Shown one piece after another: positions 30,705 to 42,020 of a DNA stretch of 64,000 nucleotides. The stretch comes from Carettochelys insculpta. Lineage: Eukaryota; Chordata; Testudines; Carettochelyidae. Within the stretch, counting starts at the first letter, position 1; every line of letters starts with the position of its first letter. The DNA lies in assembly GCF_033958435.1 (NCBI RefSeq), contig NC_134138.1, positions 5,096,001 through 5,160,000 on the forward strand, written 5' to 3'. The notes beneath the pieces were generated by a model. The model searched no databases. It had not been told where the DNA came from and was given only the letters and a program-made list of their open reading frames with translations. A program made the position numbers and the translations under genes.

Positions 30705-31954
30705 CTGGGGAAGAAAGGCCTGATGAGAGCAGCTCCCAGCCCACCCCACCTCCCCGCCGAAGCTCTGGGATCCTCCAGCCGCCTGTGGGGTGGGGGGGGG
30801 CGCGAGGGCAGGCTTAGGGGGTTGAGAAGGAGAGGGAGGGGACCCACCACAAGATGAGCCCTGCCACTGCACAAGTTCTGGGCTCTGCCCTCTGGCTGGG
30901 GGGTTGAGACCAGCTGCCGTCCCAGCCCCCAATCAATGGGGTGGGCTTAGAAACACCCCTGGGGGCAGCTCCTGCTTTTCTGAGCAGCTGGCAGGGGTGG
31001 AACCTGCTGGGGCTTTGGGCAGCGAGTTGCCCATAATCCCCTGACTCCTGGGCCTGGAGCCGCAGGACCCGGGGTCACGGGCAGAGGGGCTGAGCCAGGT
31101 CCTCCTCTGCATGTTGATGTTTTCAGAGAGCTACTCTAAGCTGGCCGCAGCGTCCGCCCTCGTGCCCCAGCTCTGCCAGGGAGGGTGGTACAGCCATGCC
31201 CCAGGGGCTGCAGGACTTGAGTTTAATAGTCAGTGCACAGGGCCAGCGGGCGGGAATGGGATTGTGCAAAACCCAACACAATCTACATCAGCCACTGTTA
31301 CACCACAGCACACTGCAAACCTGCAGAGCACACGCCAGCTCGTTATGCTGAAAGGAGGGAAGCCAGGGCTGAATGAGTGCTTCCTGCCAGCTCCTACGGG
31401 GGGGTCCCAGCAGCGCTAACTGGGAGTGAGGAGAAACCCTAGGCCCATTTCTGTACACACTTTCCACCTGCTCTGCTTAGATTGCTGGCTAGTCAACAGG
31501 TGGCACTCACTGTAATCAGCTGGGCCAGTGTCGGGTCACAATTACGTTGGTCTGAATGCAGAGATGGTGAGATATGGTTCCCTGTGTTCTTCTTGGCAGT
31601 TTGTGTTATAATTATTGTGGGAATACAGAAAAGCAGAACTGTGCTTAACCTGTCCCAAAGCAGGGAATCACCCTTGGCTGGAAGAAGCTCAGTAGGCCAG
31701 GGGATCTCATGTCAGAGTCCTGGGAAAGTGCGGGGTGGGGGAGAGGAGGCGGCGGGGGCAGGGCTCCCACTCAGAAAAATCCACTAGTGTCTGGTGTAAA
31801 ACTGGTTCTTTCTGTTCCTCCCTTTGTTCAGAGAAGAGAACTAAATAGGCTCTATTAGGTGCCTCCTTTCTTTATAAGTTGCTCAATCAGAGCTGAAAGC
31901 ATTGGTGGCAGGACTGCAGTTCTACTCAGAGCTAAAATCACTGAGCACTGAAGT
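30705..31954. other. SLC39A4 intron 2, 3' part
   Basis: This is GC-rich intron sequence with no recognised exon or repeat. Confidence 0.45.
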
Positions 31955-33118
31955 CACATGAGGTGGAGCAGATTTCCACCCAGCCCACAAAAAAAGAAGA
32001 GGGAGCAGAAGGCAACATTCTTGTCCATAAGCTAAGGAAATACGGGTTGGATCCTTGCACTATAAGATGGATAGAAAGCTGGCTTGACGGCTGGGCCCAA
32101 CGGGTAGTGGTCAATGGCTCAGTATCTGGATGGCCGTCTGTTTCAAGCAGAGTGCCACAAGGCTTGGTTCTGGGACCAGTGTTATTCAACATCTTTATTA
32201 ATGACCTGGATGAGGGACTGGATTGCACCCTCAGCAAGTTTGCAGATGACACAAAACTAGAGGGAGAGGTAGATACGTTGGAGGGTAGAGAGAGAATCCA
32301 GAGTGACCTGGATAAATTGGAGGACTGGGCCGAAAGAAATCTGACGTGGTTCAACAAGGAGAAGTGCAGAGTCCCGCACCCGGGTTGGAAGAATCCCAAG
32401 CATTGTTATAGGCTGGGGACCGACTGGCTCAGCAGCAGTACAATGGAAAGGGACCTTGCGGTTATGGTGGATGAAAGGCTGGATATGAGTAAACAGTGGG
32501 CCCTCGTAACCAAGAAGGCTAACGGCATACTAGGCTGCATTGGGAGGAGCATTTCAAGCAGATCTAGAGAAGTGGTTATTCCCCTCTATTCAGCACAGGT
32601 GAGGCCACATCTGGAATATTGTGTCCAGTTTGGGGGCCCCCCTGTATAAAAAGGATGTGGATTTGCTGGAGCAGGTTCAGCGAAGGGCAGCAAAAATGAT
32701 TAAGGGTCTGGAGCACAAGACCTATGAGGAGAAGCTGAGGGATTTTGGCTTGTTTAGTTTACAGAAGAGAAGACTTAGAGGTGATTTAATAGCAGCCTTC
32801 AACTTCCTGAAGGGGAGCTCTAAAGAGGAGGGTGAGAAACTGTTCTCTGTGGTGTCAGATGGCAGAACAAGGAGCGATGGCCTGAAGTTACAGAGGGGGA
32901 GGGGGAGGTTGGATATTAGGAAAAACTACTTCCCCAGGAGGGTGGTGAAGCACTGGAATGTGTTGCCTAGAGAGGTGGTGGATTCTCCATCCCTCGAGGT
33001 TTTTAAGTCTTGGCTGGACAAGGTCCTGGCTGGGATGACTTAGTGGGGGTTGATCCTGCTTGAAGCAGGGGACTGGACTAGATGACCTCCTGAGGTCCCT
33101 TCCAGCCCTAGGATTCTG
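31955..33118 (+). mobile_element. CR1 LINE 3' fragment in SLC39A4 intron 2
   Basis: An open frame (31963-32649) reads the CR1 RT region: [30 protein letters not shown] with the catalytic FADD box, and [10 protein letters not shown] second frame continues [20 protein letters not shown] to 33043. One frame break separates them. The copy ends with CCTAGGATTCTGT, the CR1 octamer tail. It is one of the better preserved copies and lies antisense to the host gene. Confidence 0.88.
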
Positions 33119-35325
33119 TAAGGCAACAACTGAATGACAAGCAGCCAGCAGGGGAGGTGCGAGGAGCAGCCACAGAGAGGCAGAAGGAGCAGTCAGCAGG
33201 ATGGCTGCGGAGAGGCGTGAGGGTGGTTGTGGAGAGGTGCAAGGAACAGCCTGAGCTGGGTCTGTGTTGGATGGATGGAGCAGAACCCCTAGAAGCTGAC
33301 CCAGGCCCTGGCTGCTGCTGGCTCCACACAGCTGAAGGGTCCCGTGTCATTAACATCCTGACTCTGGCATGTGGGCACAGAAATACAGCTGGTCCACTGG
33401 ACCACAGATGGGTCTGCTCCTGACTCCTGCCCTAACACCTGCAGCCAGAGCCCCCTATCACACGCTGGGTAGTGCTGTGAAGTCACTAATAACCAGCACT
33501 TGGTTTGTGATGTCATTGTCTAGTTTTACAAACCAATGTAGATGGGCAGGCCGCAGCCATACCCAGACCCAGCCTCCCCAGCCCGTGCTCTGGGACTGAG
33601 AACAACCGGAGAAAGGAATCTGCCTGCAGGGCGTTTGAGGGACCGCGCCGACCAGGGGATAAATGCAGTGGGAACACACGGGTGGATGAAGCAAACAGGC
33701 CATAAAACAGGGCTTAGTCTATTGAGTCAACTGCACTCTAGACATGGCGCTTCTGCAAGATGAGGGGCAAATGTCCTCCTCCCCTCTGCTAGGGAATGGA
33801 GCCCAGAGACAGCTTGGGCCAGGGCTTGGCCTGGAGGCTGCGAAGCCGTCAGGCCGTCAACTCAGGTGGAAGTTCATTGCCCAGTAGAGGGCTTAGAACT
33901 TGCTGAAGCAGCACGCTGGGGCTCCGGGCTTGGACCCTGGAGGGGTGTCAGAGAAGAGCTGCAGTAGGGGGGCAGGTTTCAGCCCTCCTGCCCCACCGTG
34001 GGACCAAACGGGGGCAGAGGGGCTCCAGGACAGAATCTTTGAAGAGTTAAGCCCTGCTCCAACGCGTGAGCTTGGGAAAGTTGTGGCTAGTTCACGAGAC
34101 AGTCCCGTGAACATATTCCAGCCAGCACCATGTTCCCCCCTCATCCCAGCCCCGGCCTCTACAAGCCAGGGGTCCCACATCCGGCGAGCTCACCGCAAAA
34201 GCTGTTTCTATGGGAACTGGTCCTGGACATGGGCCCTGCTTGCGGAGCTGCCCTCCCGCGGCTCAGCCAGGGCCTGGCCTGGGCCACACGTGCACACACC
34301 TGTAGGTAGCATCTCGGCTACACGGCTGGTGTGCCAGCACCGCTGCCCAGCTTTGTAACCGTCTCCTGGTTCCTGTTTGTTCTCCCCACCTGCTGCCCTC
34401 CTGGGGATGGGGAGCTCTGCGCAGGGAGCGATATTTGGGCAGCGCCTGGCGCGGCAGGGCCTGGACACGCGTATACTGCGCACTAAGCCACGGCCCTGAC
34501 TCAGGGGTCTGCCCCGGCTCCCTTTCTGTCCTCACTCAAATCAGTCTGACTTGGGGGTCAGCCCCACCTCAGAGCCAGGTCCGCGGACCCACCGGGGGGC
34601 AAGGCACAGCTTGAGGCCTGTCCCTGGGCAGTGTGGACGCCACTGAGCCACAGAGCTGAGTCAGGAGGGCTGCATCCTCCAGCGTGGACGCCTTAGCAGG
34701 GTTGCCAGTCCTGGGCGTGCGATTGTAAGCCCAGATTGAAAATGCAACATGTCTCCTCAAGAGCAGGCATGGAGCCAGTAAGCCACAAGCCCCGATTGCA
34801 CAGACAAGGCAGGGTAACCACTGCTGAATACAAATAATAATGACACCTGGCAGCCGTCACCGGGGGGCGCTGTGAGGTACAGTGTGATGATTTGCCATGC
34901 GTGAGCAAGTGCTCAGTCTTGGGAGAACCCCCTGAGTTGCTGTTTGGGGCCTCAGGAGAGGGAGCTGTGGGAACTGCAGGCGTTTGCTCTGTGCCAGGGT
35001 CAGTTCTTGAGGCCGACGAGCTCACTGTCAACCAGGAGCGGATTCGTGGAAAAGGGGATTACCCTGTATGCTGGGTGGCCGCCTCTTTTGCAGACCCCAG
35101 CGCATGCATGTAAATAAACAAGTTACACTGGGAATATACCTAGGCCCTGGGTGTAATTTCCGTGCCACTGCTCAGCTGACCTGCAAAGTGCTGGATGTCT
35201 GCTGCCCATGGGCAGTGAGGGACCCTGGCTCAGCTCCGAAGGCACGACAACAAGAGTCACTTCTCATTCCATGCAGCAGAGGTCAGCAGTAACACAGCCA
35301 GGACCCCGCAGCAGGGAGCAGACGC
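33119..35325. other. SLC39A4 intron 2, 5' part
   Basis: About 2.2 kb without recognised exon, RNA gene or repeat. Confidence 0.45.
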
Positions 35326-35326
35326 A

Positions 35327-35362
<36 letters not shown>

Positions 35363-35406
35363 GCAGGGGGCGCACGCGCGCACACACACACACAGAGCAG
35401 GGGGCA

Positions 35407-35481
<75 letters not shown>

Positions 35482-35482
35482 A
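35326..35482. repeat. CA/CT microsatellite at the exon 2 splice donor
   Basis: Three tracts follow each other: (CA)n at 35328-35360, (CA)n at about 35408-35438, and (CT)n at 35439-35480, with a short CAGCAGGGGGCG-type interruption. The last tract begins two bases from the GT donor of exon 2. Confidence 0.93.
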
Positions 35483-35483
35483 C

Positions 35484-35768
35484 CTGGTGCCTGTCCGCGT
35501 CTCTGTAATGCTCCCGCAGGTTGCCCAGCAGCTCGGCCACTTTCTCAGCAGAGAGCCCGGCGGTGGTATTCCCGCTGGAGAAGCTGGCGAGGAAGGCCCC
35601 AGCCTTGGCCGCCCACTGGCCGCCCCTCACGGCCGTGCAGGTGGCAGGGGGGTCCGTCAGGTAGAGCAGCAGGCCGGCACTGAGCGGCAGGAGTTCCCCC
35701 GCCGTGAGGTTGGCCTCGCCAGTGCCTGCCTTGCCCACGAGCGTGAAGACGTCTGGCATGAAGATACA
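35484..35768 (-). CDS. SLC39A4: SLC39A4 coding exon 2: extracellular helix-rich domain
   Basis: It holds 95 codons between a pyrimidine-rich acceptor (CTCTCCCCGCAG) and the donor GTAAGAG, phase 0 at both ends. It opens with Cys, completing the C-x4-C-x2-C cluster begun in exon 1. The block LPLSAGLLLYLTDPPATC matches human LSAAAVLYLSNPEGTC, and the AAKAGAFLASF helix follows. One N-glycosylation motif (NLT) and an NTT motif are visible. The donor is followed at once by a (GA)n run that continues into a (TG)n run on the gene strand. Confidence 0.87.
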
Positions 35769-37795
35769 CTGCGGGGAGAGGGGCAGAGCTGGGCACGGGC
35801 AGGACCAGCCTCCAGCCAGCACATCCCGCGCCACACTGAGACCGGCAGCTGCCTCTTGCCATGAATGACAACCCCCGGCTGCCCAGCATGCCTTGCTGCT
35901 CCTGCCCTGGGCTCTGGGCTTGGCCCAGCCACGCTGGGGGGTGGCACTGGGGTAACTACCCAGCTGCATCTGCAGGGTGGGGAGCCTGTTGCCATCACGG
36001 GCAGCGAAGGGGCATTTATTTCACCCCAGCGTCAGCCCCGGGTGCCCTGGGGCTGGGGTCCCTAGCACACACAGTCTGTGAGCCGGGTGAGCCTCAGCCC
36101 TGCTGCTTCCAGCCGGCAGTCGGGGCTGGGGAGGGGTCCGGGCCAATCCCAGGCCCCTCCCCCGATCTCTCAGCTGGAGAGGGGCAGGTTGGTTGGGGTC
36201 CCAGGGTTAGACCCTGCCTGGAAGCAGGACCCAGGGGCCCTTCGCCTAAGGAAGTCCTCATTCCACGGGAGACGACAGCAGCTCTTGCTGGGGTGCTGTG
36301 CCCTGGGCGCCGACAGCGGGGCCGACTGCCTCACAGCCGGACTCTGACACCAACGCCCAGCCCCATGGCTGAATGCTCGGCTGAGCTGAGCGCACAGCCG
36401 CTTGCTGGGGGGTGGCACTGCGCAGAGGGCCGGGCGCGTTGGCTGCTGCGTGCCTGGGTTTCCCCAGTTGGTTGGCAGCGGGTAACACTAGGCTTGCTCG
36501 CCAGGGTCTCGGCCGTGGGTCTGGGCTCGCTCGCCGAGTCTTGGCAGTGAGACGCCCTTCGCTGGCGCCCCAAGGCCGTGATGCGAGCACAGATCGAACT
36601 GTGTCCGGGTCAGGAGGGGACGCTGCTGCTAGCCTGGCCCCGCGGTAGCCCTGTCCTAGCCAGCTGTGACCCTTCTGCCCTTCAGCAGCTCTAAACGTGG
36701 TGAGCCAGCCAGGCAGGGCAGAGCAGGGCAGCCGTGGGCCTGGCAGGTGCAATGCTCTGCCCCGGGCAGCGGGAACAGCCAGCTCCCTGCACGCTGGGAG
36801 TCACAAGCAATCCCCCCCTCACAGCAGCCAGTCTACAGCCTCATCGACGGCGGTGCCGTCACGCCAGCTTGTCTGGCTCTAGGCTCTGAACCCCAGGGCG
36901 GGGCAGGGGCTCAGAGTCCAGGCTCCAGCTGCTTTTAGCACAGTGCAGTAGCCCCAGGCTCTCAGCCGTTCTCGTTGGGCAGGTCGGCTTTTGCAACACC
37001 GCTGGAGCCAGCTGGGCTGGGACACCTGCAGCCAGAATCTCTGGGCCTGCTCTGGAGCCTGGGAGCGGCTGCAGAGCCCAGCACTGCCTGCAGCTCCTGG
37101 CCCATCTGATGCAACCCAGGCCTGCTCCAGTGCCCGGGGCCAGGGAGGAAGGTCCGTCCCACTACTGCATTCAGGAGCCTTCTGCCTTCCCCGGCTGCGT
37201 GGGGGTACCAGCTCTCCTGCAAAACAACTCCAGTCACAGGAGGAAGCGGCTCTGGTGACTTAATCCGTTTGTTAGCCTTTAAGGCGCTCCAGGGCTGCTT
37301 GTTAGTGGTGTCGGCCTTGCAGGCTACCCCGTGCACGCCTCACCCTGCTCATGCCCCTGTGCACACGCTCTGCAGCCGCCCCCTGCACTGTACCGCCCGG
37401 CCAGGGGCAGGAGGGCAGCTCAGGAGACAGCCGGGCTGGGGCTGGGGGAGGACAGGACACCGCCGATTCAGCAGCCAGGGGAAAGCAGGGCCAGCTGGGC
37501 TACCAGCCGGGCTTGGAAGTCCTGCCAGTCGGGGGTGGGGGGAAGCGGAGGAGGGAGGGAGGCAGAGGGCGTGAGATAAGAAGAGACAAGACAGATAAGG
37601 AGATGGCGGTTTGAAAGGCCAGGGGGTGGGGGGAAGGGAGCAGCTGGGCAGGAGAGGAGCTGGGCTCCCTTCCCCTGGCCAGGCTGAAGCCCTGACCCTG
37701 GCCAGGGGGGAAGGACCCACCAACTCGCCCCTCACAGGCAGAGGTGGAGAGGCGGGACCCAGCCTGACACGGGGGCACCTTGCCGCAGCACGTGC
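35769..37795. other. SLC39A4 intron 1, 3' part
   Basis: GC-rich intron sequence with no recognised exon or mobile element. Confidence 0.45.
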
Positions 37796-38225
37796 CGAGC
37801 TGCACTGCACACATCCCTGCTCCCGTATGCAGTGTGCGCCTGGCACTGCAAACAATTCCCTGTGCCCGTACGCACTGCACGCCTGGCACTGCACACATCC
37901 CTGCACCCGTATACACTGCGCGCCTGGCACTGCGCACGCATCCCTGCGCCTGTATGCACTGCGTACCTGGCACTGCACACCTGGCACTGCACACACATCC
38001 CTGTGCCCGTATGCACTGCGTGCCTGACACTGTGTGCCTGGCACTGCGCACACCTCCCTGCACCCGTATGCACTGCACGCCTGGCACTGCGCACACATCC
38101 CTTCACCTGTATGCACTGCGTGCCTGGCACTGCGCACACATCCCTGCACCCATATGCACTGCGCGCCTGGCACTGCGCACACATCCCTGCGCCTGTATGC
38201 ACTGAGCGCCTGGCTCTGCACACAC
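37796..38225. repeat. Minisatellite, ~41-bp unit (SLC39A4 intron 1)
   Basis: The unit has the form CACTGCACACATCCCTG followed by CACCCGTATGCACTG and CGCGCCTGG, and it recurs about ten times with point differences and one partial unit near 37975. It passes on the right into irregular CA-rich sequence to about 38540. Confidence 0.9.
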
Positions 38226-39824
38226 ACACACACATGCTCCCCCGCGTGCTGCACAGCCACACTGGTGTGCATGCCCCAAACTCTGCCTTGCGTTCACGCT
38301 GCACTCCACGCACCCCGCACTGCTCACACACACGTGCACAAGACACTGCAAGCTGTGTGCTGACGTGCACACCCTGCACACTCCATGCCGCAGACCCACG
38401 CACACGCACACTCGGCACGTCGCGTACTGCACACCCTACGCTGCACACACGCACCCCCACACGTGCAAGGGCATGCCGGGGGTGCGTGCGAGCACAAAGC
38501 ACATGCGTGTACCTCGGGCTGTGGGTCACTGCCCCACATAGGGGCACCCAGACCCCTTACAGTGACAGACTGAGCTCCTCTGCGGCTGAGAGCCAGCTGC
38601 CTTCTAGGTCAACTTGTAGAGCAGGGGCCAGCAAATGCCACTCGGGGCACATAAGCCGACTCAGCAGCACGCAAGGTGGGACCTCAGCCCCTCCCCTCCT
38701 CCCCCATGCAGCCGGGAGCTTGCCCAACGCCCGGCCACCTGTGGATCACCGAAAGACCAGCTAATACCGGTAAGCTCTGCACCTGAATGTATTTATTAAC
38801 CCAGCTGCGCTAAGTAAGAGCGTTAGTGACTTTAAAAAGGGTCACTGGCCCTCGGACCCCCATTTCCATGCTCTGCCTTGAACAGGTTGCTGAACGCTGC
38901 TGTAAAGGCTCCTGCACTAAGCTCCAGAGGTTCGAGTCCGCCTGGGGGAGGTTACAAGCACCCCCCCACCACCACACTGTGTGGCACAAAGCCCCCCCCC
39001 GGCCCATGGCTGGCCATGCCACCCGTGCGACGCAGCCCTGCCAGGCTTGCTCTGGCTGCAGGGAAGGGCGAATTCGCCTTTCTGAGTCTTGACTCCACTG
39101 AAGCTCCCTGAGCAGCCTTTTCCAGGGTCAGGCCTCGGCCCGGCTAGCAGCGCCCGGACCTGCAGTCCAGGACGTGGGGATCCCATGGACGTAGGGGCTT
39201 GGGCTGGCTCTGCCCTAGCAGCCCCTGGGCGCTTGCCCCAGCCCCGGTGCAGGTCCCGGGTCCCCCACCCCAGTCTGGGCCGGTTCTTCTGTTAAGGGGA
39301 AGGAACAGCTGGCTCCTGTCTACACCAGGGGGGCACTGAAAGGGGCAGGGGCCTGTGTGGCCTTGGCCCAGGGAGGAACCAGCCAGGAGAGGGGGCGGAG
39401 GGGTGGGCTCTGTGTCAGGGTGAGAAGCCCTGTGTGCAGAGTGGAGGAGCCGTCTCCAGGCTCCCTTGGTGCCGGTCAGGCCTGGAACCTGCTGGGCCAG
39501 TCCTGCGAACCCAGCAAGGCCAGGAGTCCCCCCAGCCTTCAGGAGATGCTTCTCCAGCCAGAGCCATCCCTGCCTGCCCCCTCCCTAACAGCGCCCCACT
39601 GCACCTGGCCCCCACAGTCACACCCACACCCACACCCCCCGGGCGGCCGGCCGGCAAGCTCCCCATCAAGCCGGTGACGCAGGCTGGCCGGGACGCCCGG
39701 GCTGGGAACCTGGCACTCCGGCTGCCGCGGCCCCTCCCATCAGGCTGGAGTTTGACCCCCTCTTTGCTCCCGACCCGCAGCAGGAGGAAGGAGGGGAGCG
39801 GGCTGCGGCTGGCTGCAGCGTTAC
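38226..39824. other. CA-rich and GC-rich intron 1 sequence, 5' part
   Basis: 38226-38540 is irregular CA-rich sequence derived from, or adjacent to, the minisatellite. The rest shows no exon. A perfect Pol III B-box-like string (GGTTCGAGTCC) at about 38930 lacks a matching cloverleaf. Confidence 0.45.
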
Positions 39825-40034
39825 CTTTTCACACGGCACTTCTGCGCACTGCACACGGGCCGCCACCGTGTTTAAGAGGGAGTCGAGGGCGGCATGGGAC
39901 AGAGAGCCTTCGCCCGACGCCAGCAGGGCCCACATGCTCTGCAGCGCTTCCTCCAGGCTGGGCACCGGCGCCCCTCGTCCCGGGCGCGCAGCTGCCCCCA
40001 GGCAGAGCAGGACCAGGGGCAGCAGGAGAGCCAT
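39825..40034 (-). CDS. SLC39A4: SLC39A4 coding exon 1: signal peptide and start of ectodomain
   Basis: It holds 70 codons from ATG at 40034-40032 to AAG before the GTAACG donor. The first about 20 residues (MALLLPLVLLCLGAAARPGR) form a typical signal peptide with a Leu-rich core. The next segment, ALLASGEGSLSHAALDSLLN, aligns with human LLTSGQGALDQEALGGLLN. Residues 61-70 (VQCAEVPCEK) match human VHCANGPCGK, with the Cys spacing kept. The start is preferred because the signal peptide begins there. An open frame extends upstream but adds non-homologous residues. The exon lies in CpG-rich sequence that may be the promoter. Confidence 0.88.
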
Positions 40035-41519
40035 GGCCACGTCCTCGAGGGCTACGTCGCTTTGGGGAGCCGCGGCAGCTCCGGGCCGGGGAGCCAGAGC
40101 TGTGGGGAGCAGGGGCTCTGATCCCGCAGGTACCGCTGCTGCCGCTGCCTGTGACTGGCTCCGGGAGAGACTGCCTCGGGTTAACCACTCCACAGACGCC
40201 GTCCAGCTCTGCAGTTCCTCCTGCAATAGTGGCTCCGAATTGCCCGGCCCAGCCCTCCGTCCCTCCAGGGAGTGGCAGGGCTCGGCTCTGCCGGAAGAGC
40301 AGGCACACCTTCACTCCAGCGCCGTCAGCAGAGCGGCCCCCGCCAGGAGGAAATGAGCGGGCAGGGCCTGCTTCCAGGCTCTTGCCCAACACGGTGCCCG
40401 GCCCAGCGCTAGAGCCCGGGCAGCTCAGCACCCAGCGGCGTCGGCTCCCCCGGGAGTGCCGGCTCCCAGCTCCCCTTGCTCTAACCACCAGGCCCCCTGG
40501 CAGATCCTGTACTCTCCCCGGTGAGGGGAGAGGCACGTTCATTCTAGGATGGGGCTGGAAGGTTCCCCATGTATCCCTGGAGGGCCCCTGCTCCCCGGGG
40601 GGTGGAGGGGGCTCTTGTTGAGGGGATGTCAGGGGACCAGGGCAGTGGGGCTGGGAGCAGCCGCAGGCACAGATCGCGGCTTCAGGTTTAACCACGTCCC
40701 ACTTGCTCAGCGTCGGCCGCACTCAGCTGCTCTGCGCGAGCTCTGCGGGGCAGCAGCCAGCCCGGGGGCCAGGGCTCTGGCAGGCATGTGTGGCCCAGCG
40801 CTGGAGGCGGTGGAAGGAGGCGTTCCAGGCCCTGCAGGACAGTGAAACATCAGTGAGCCGTCCGTGGGACTGGAGAGAGAGGCAGAGCTGCCCTGGCCGG
40901 AGGGTCCCAGCACCCGGAACCTGGGCACCCTGGGCAAGCGGAATACCCCGTCTTACAGCCCCACGCACACGAGCTGCCCCGGCCTCTCTTGGCAGCTGAC
41001 AGCCCAGTCCCCGGCGCTGCCGGAAGATGGTCACACGTTAGCCACCGGTCTGGCTGTGGGGTGCGCAGCGAAGCCTCTGGAGAAGGGCTGGAAGCCCTGG
41101 TAGGCGGGACAGCCTCAGGCGTGGAACTCAGCAAAGCAGGCGGCCACATTCCAGCCCCGGCAGCTGATGCAGCGGGATGGCTGAAGACGCCAGGCCTCGC
41201 CCCGCCACAGCGCTGGGAGGGCCGCTGCACGACGGCCCAGGGCGCTACAGCGGCCTGGCACAAGAGGGCAGGGCGACAGCACCGGGACGCTGCTTGGCCC
41301 GCAGCGCGTCGCAGGCTGAGGCTGCTGAGCCAGGCCGGTGGCAAGGGACAATACAACCCCCATGCCCACAGCAAGGTTCCCAGGACCCCTGGGCAGGCTC
41401 AGCTGGGGAGAGGGGCACGAGTTGCTCACAGCCCAGCAGGGCAGGATGACACGACTGCCGGGAGCGAACCCGCAAAGGAACCTGCACGGCCAGCTCCAGT
41501 GTGCCTGGGGGGACGGCAA
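40035..41519. other. Upstream region of SLC39A4
   Basis: GC- and CpG-rich sequence immediately 5' of the ZIP4 start. It should contain the promoter and any 5' UTR, but no TATA box or metal-response element was assigned with confidence. No neighbouring gene was recognised. Confidence 0.4.
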
Positions 41520-42020
41520 GCACGCTGCACACTGTGTGTGCACACACACTGCACGCTGCGCGCGCACACTGCACACCCTATACTGTGTGTGCACACACAC
41601 TGCACACTGCGCGCGCGCACTGCACACCCTATACTGTGCGTGCACACACACTGCACGCTGCGCGCGCACGCTGCACACCGTGCACCCTGTACTGTGCGTG
41701 CACACACACTGCACACTGCGCGCGCACGCTGCACACCGCGCACCCTGTACTGTGTGTGCACGCGCACTGCACACTGCGCGCGCGCACTGCACACCGCGCA
41801 CCCTGTACTGTGCGTGCGCACGCACTGCACACTGCGCGCGCGCACTGCACACCGCGCACCCTGTACTGTGCGTGCACACACACTGCATACACACACTGCA
41901 CACTGCGCGCGTGCACTGCACACCCTGTACTGTGCGTGCACACACACTGCACGCTGCGCGCGCACACTGCACACTGCGCAGCCTGTACTGTGCATGCACA
42001 CACACAGCACACACACTGTA
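41520..42020. repeat. Minisatellite of CA/CG dinucleotide blocks, ~56-62-bp unit
   Basis: Repeated blocks contain CTGTACTGTGCGTGC, ACACACACTGCACACTG and CGCGCGCACGCTGCACACC, about eight times with length variation. (CA)n at about 42045-42080 follows. Alternating purine-pyrimidine runs (GCGCGCGC, GTGTGTGC) could adopt Z-DNA. Open frames on both strands here are artefacts of the repeat. Confidence 0.88.

Larger units (their letters stand above)
29062..40034 (-). other. SLC39A4: SLC39A4 gene, 5' half (exons 1-4)
   Basis: ZIP4 is a plasma-membrane importer that takes zinc into the cytosol, and in mammals it is the main intestinal zinc uptake route. Four exons in order on the minus strand, with AG/GT borders and phases 0, 0 and 1, join to about 314 codons. 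They match the signal peptide and the large extracellular domain of ZIP4: the C-x4-C-x2-C cluster across exons 1-2, the CFxALPxPxYF block of exon 3, and the His-rich loop ending VWDT in exon 4. The PAL segment, the eight membrane helices and the HNFADG/HELPHE metal-site helices are not found in the window. They may lie beyond the left edge or be lost. Confidence 0.85.

Noticed and set aside
35208..35864. Plus-strand open frame of 218 codons over SLC39A4 exon 2
   Set aside because: It reads the microsatellite and the antisense of a well supported exon.
37340..38760. Long His/Cys/Ala-rich open frames on both strands
   Set aside because: They are translations of the 41-base minisatellite and adjacent CA-rich sequence.
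38915..38960. Perfect Pol III B-box string GGTTCGAGTCC
   Set aside because: The flanking bases do not form a T-stem, and no A box lies at the right distance.
40035..41519. Possible neighbouring gene (VPS28 or CPSF1, by human synteny)
   Set aside because: The region was read for their conserved exons and nothing matched.
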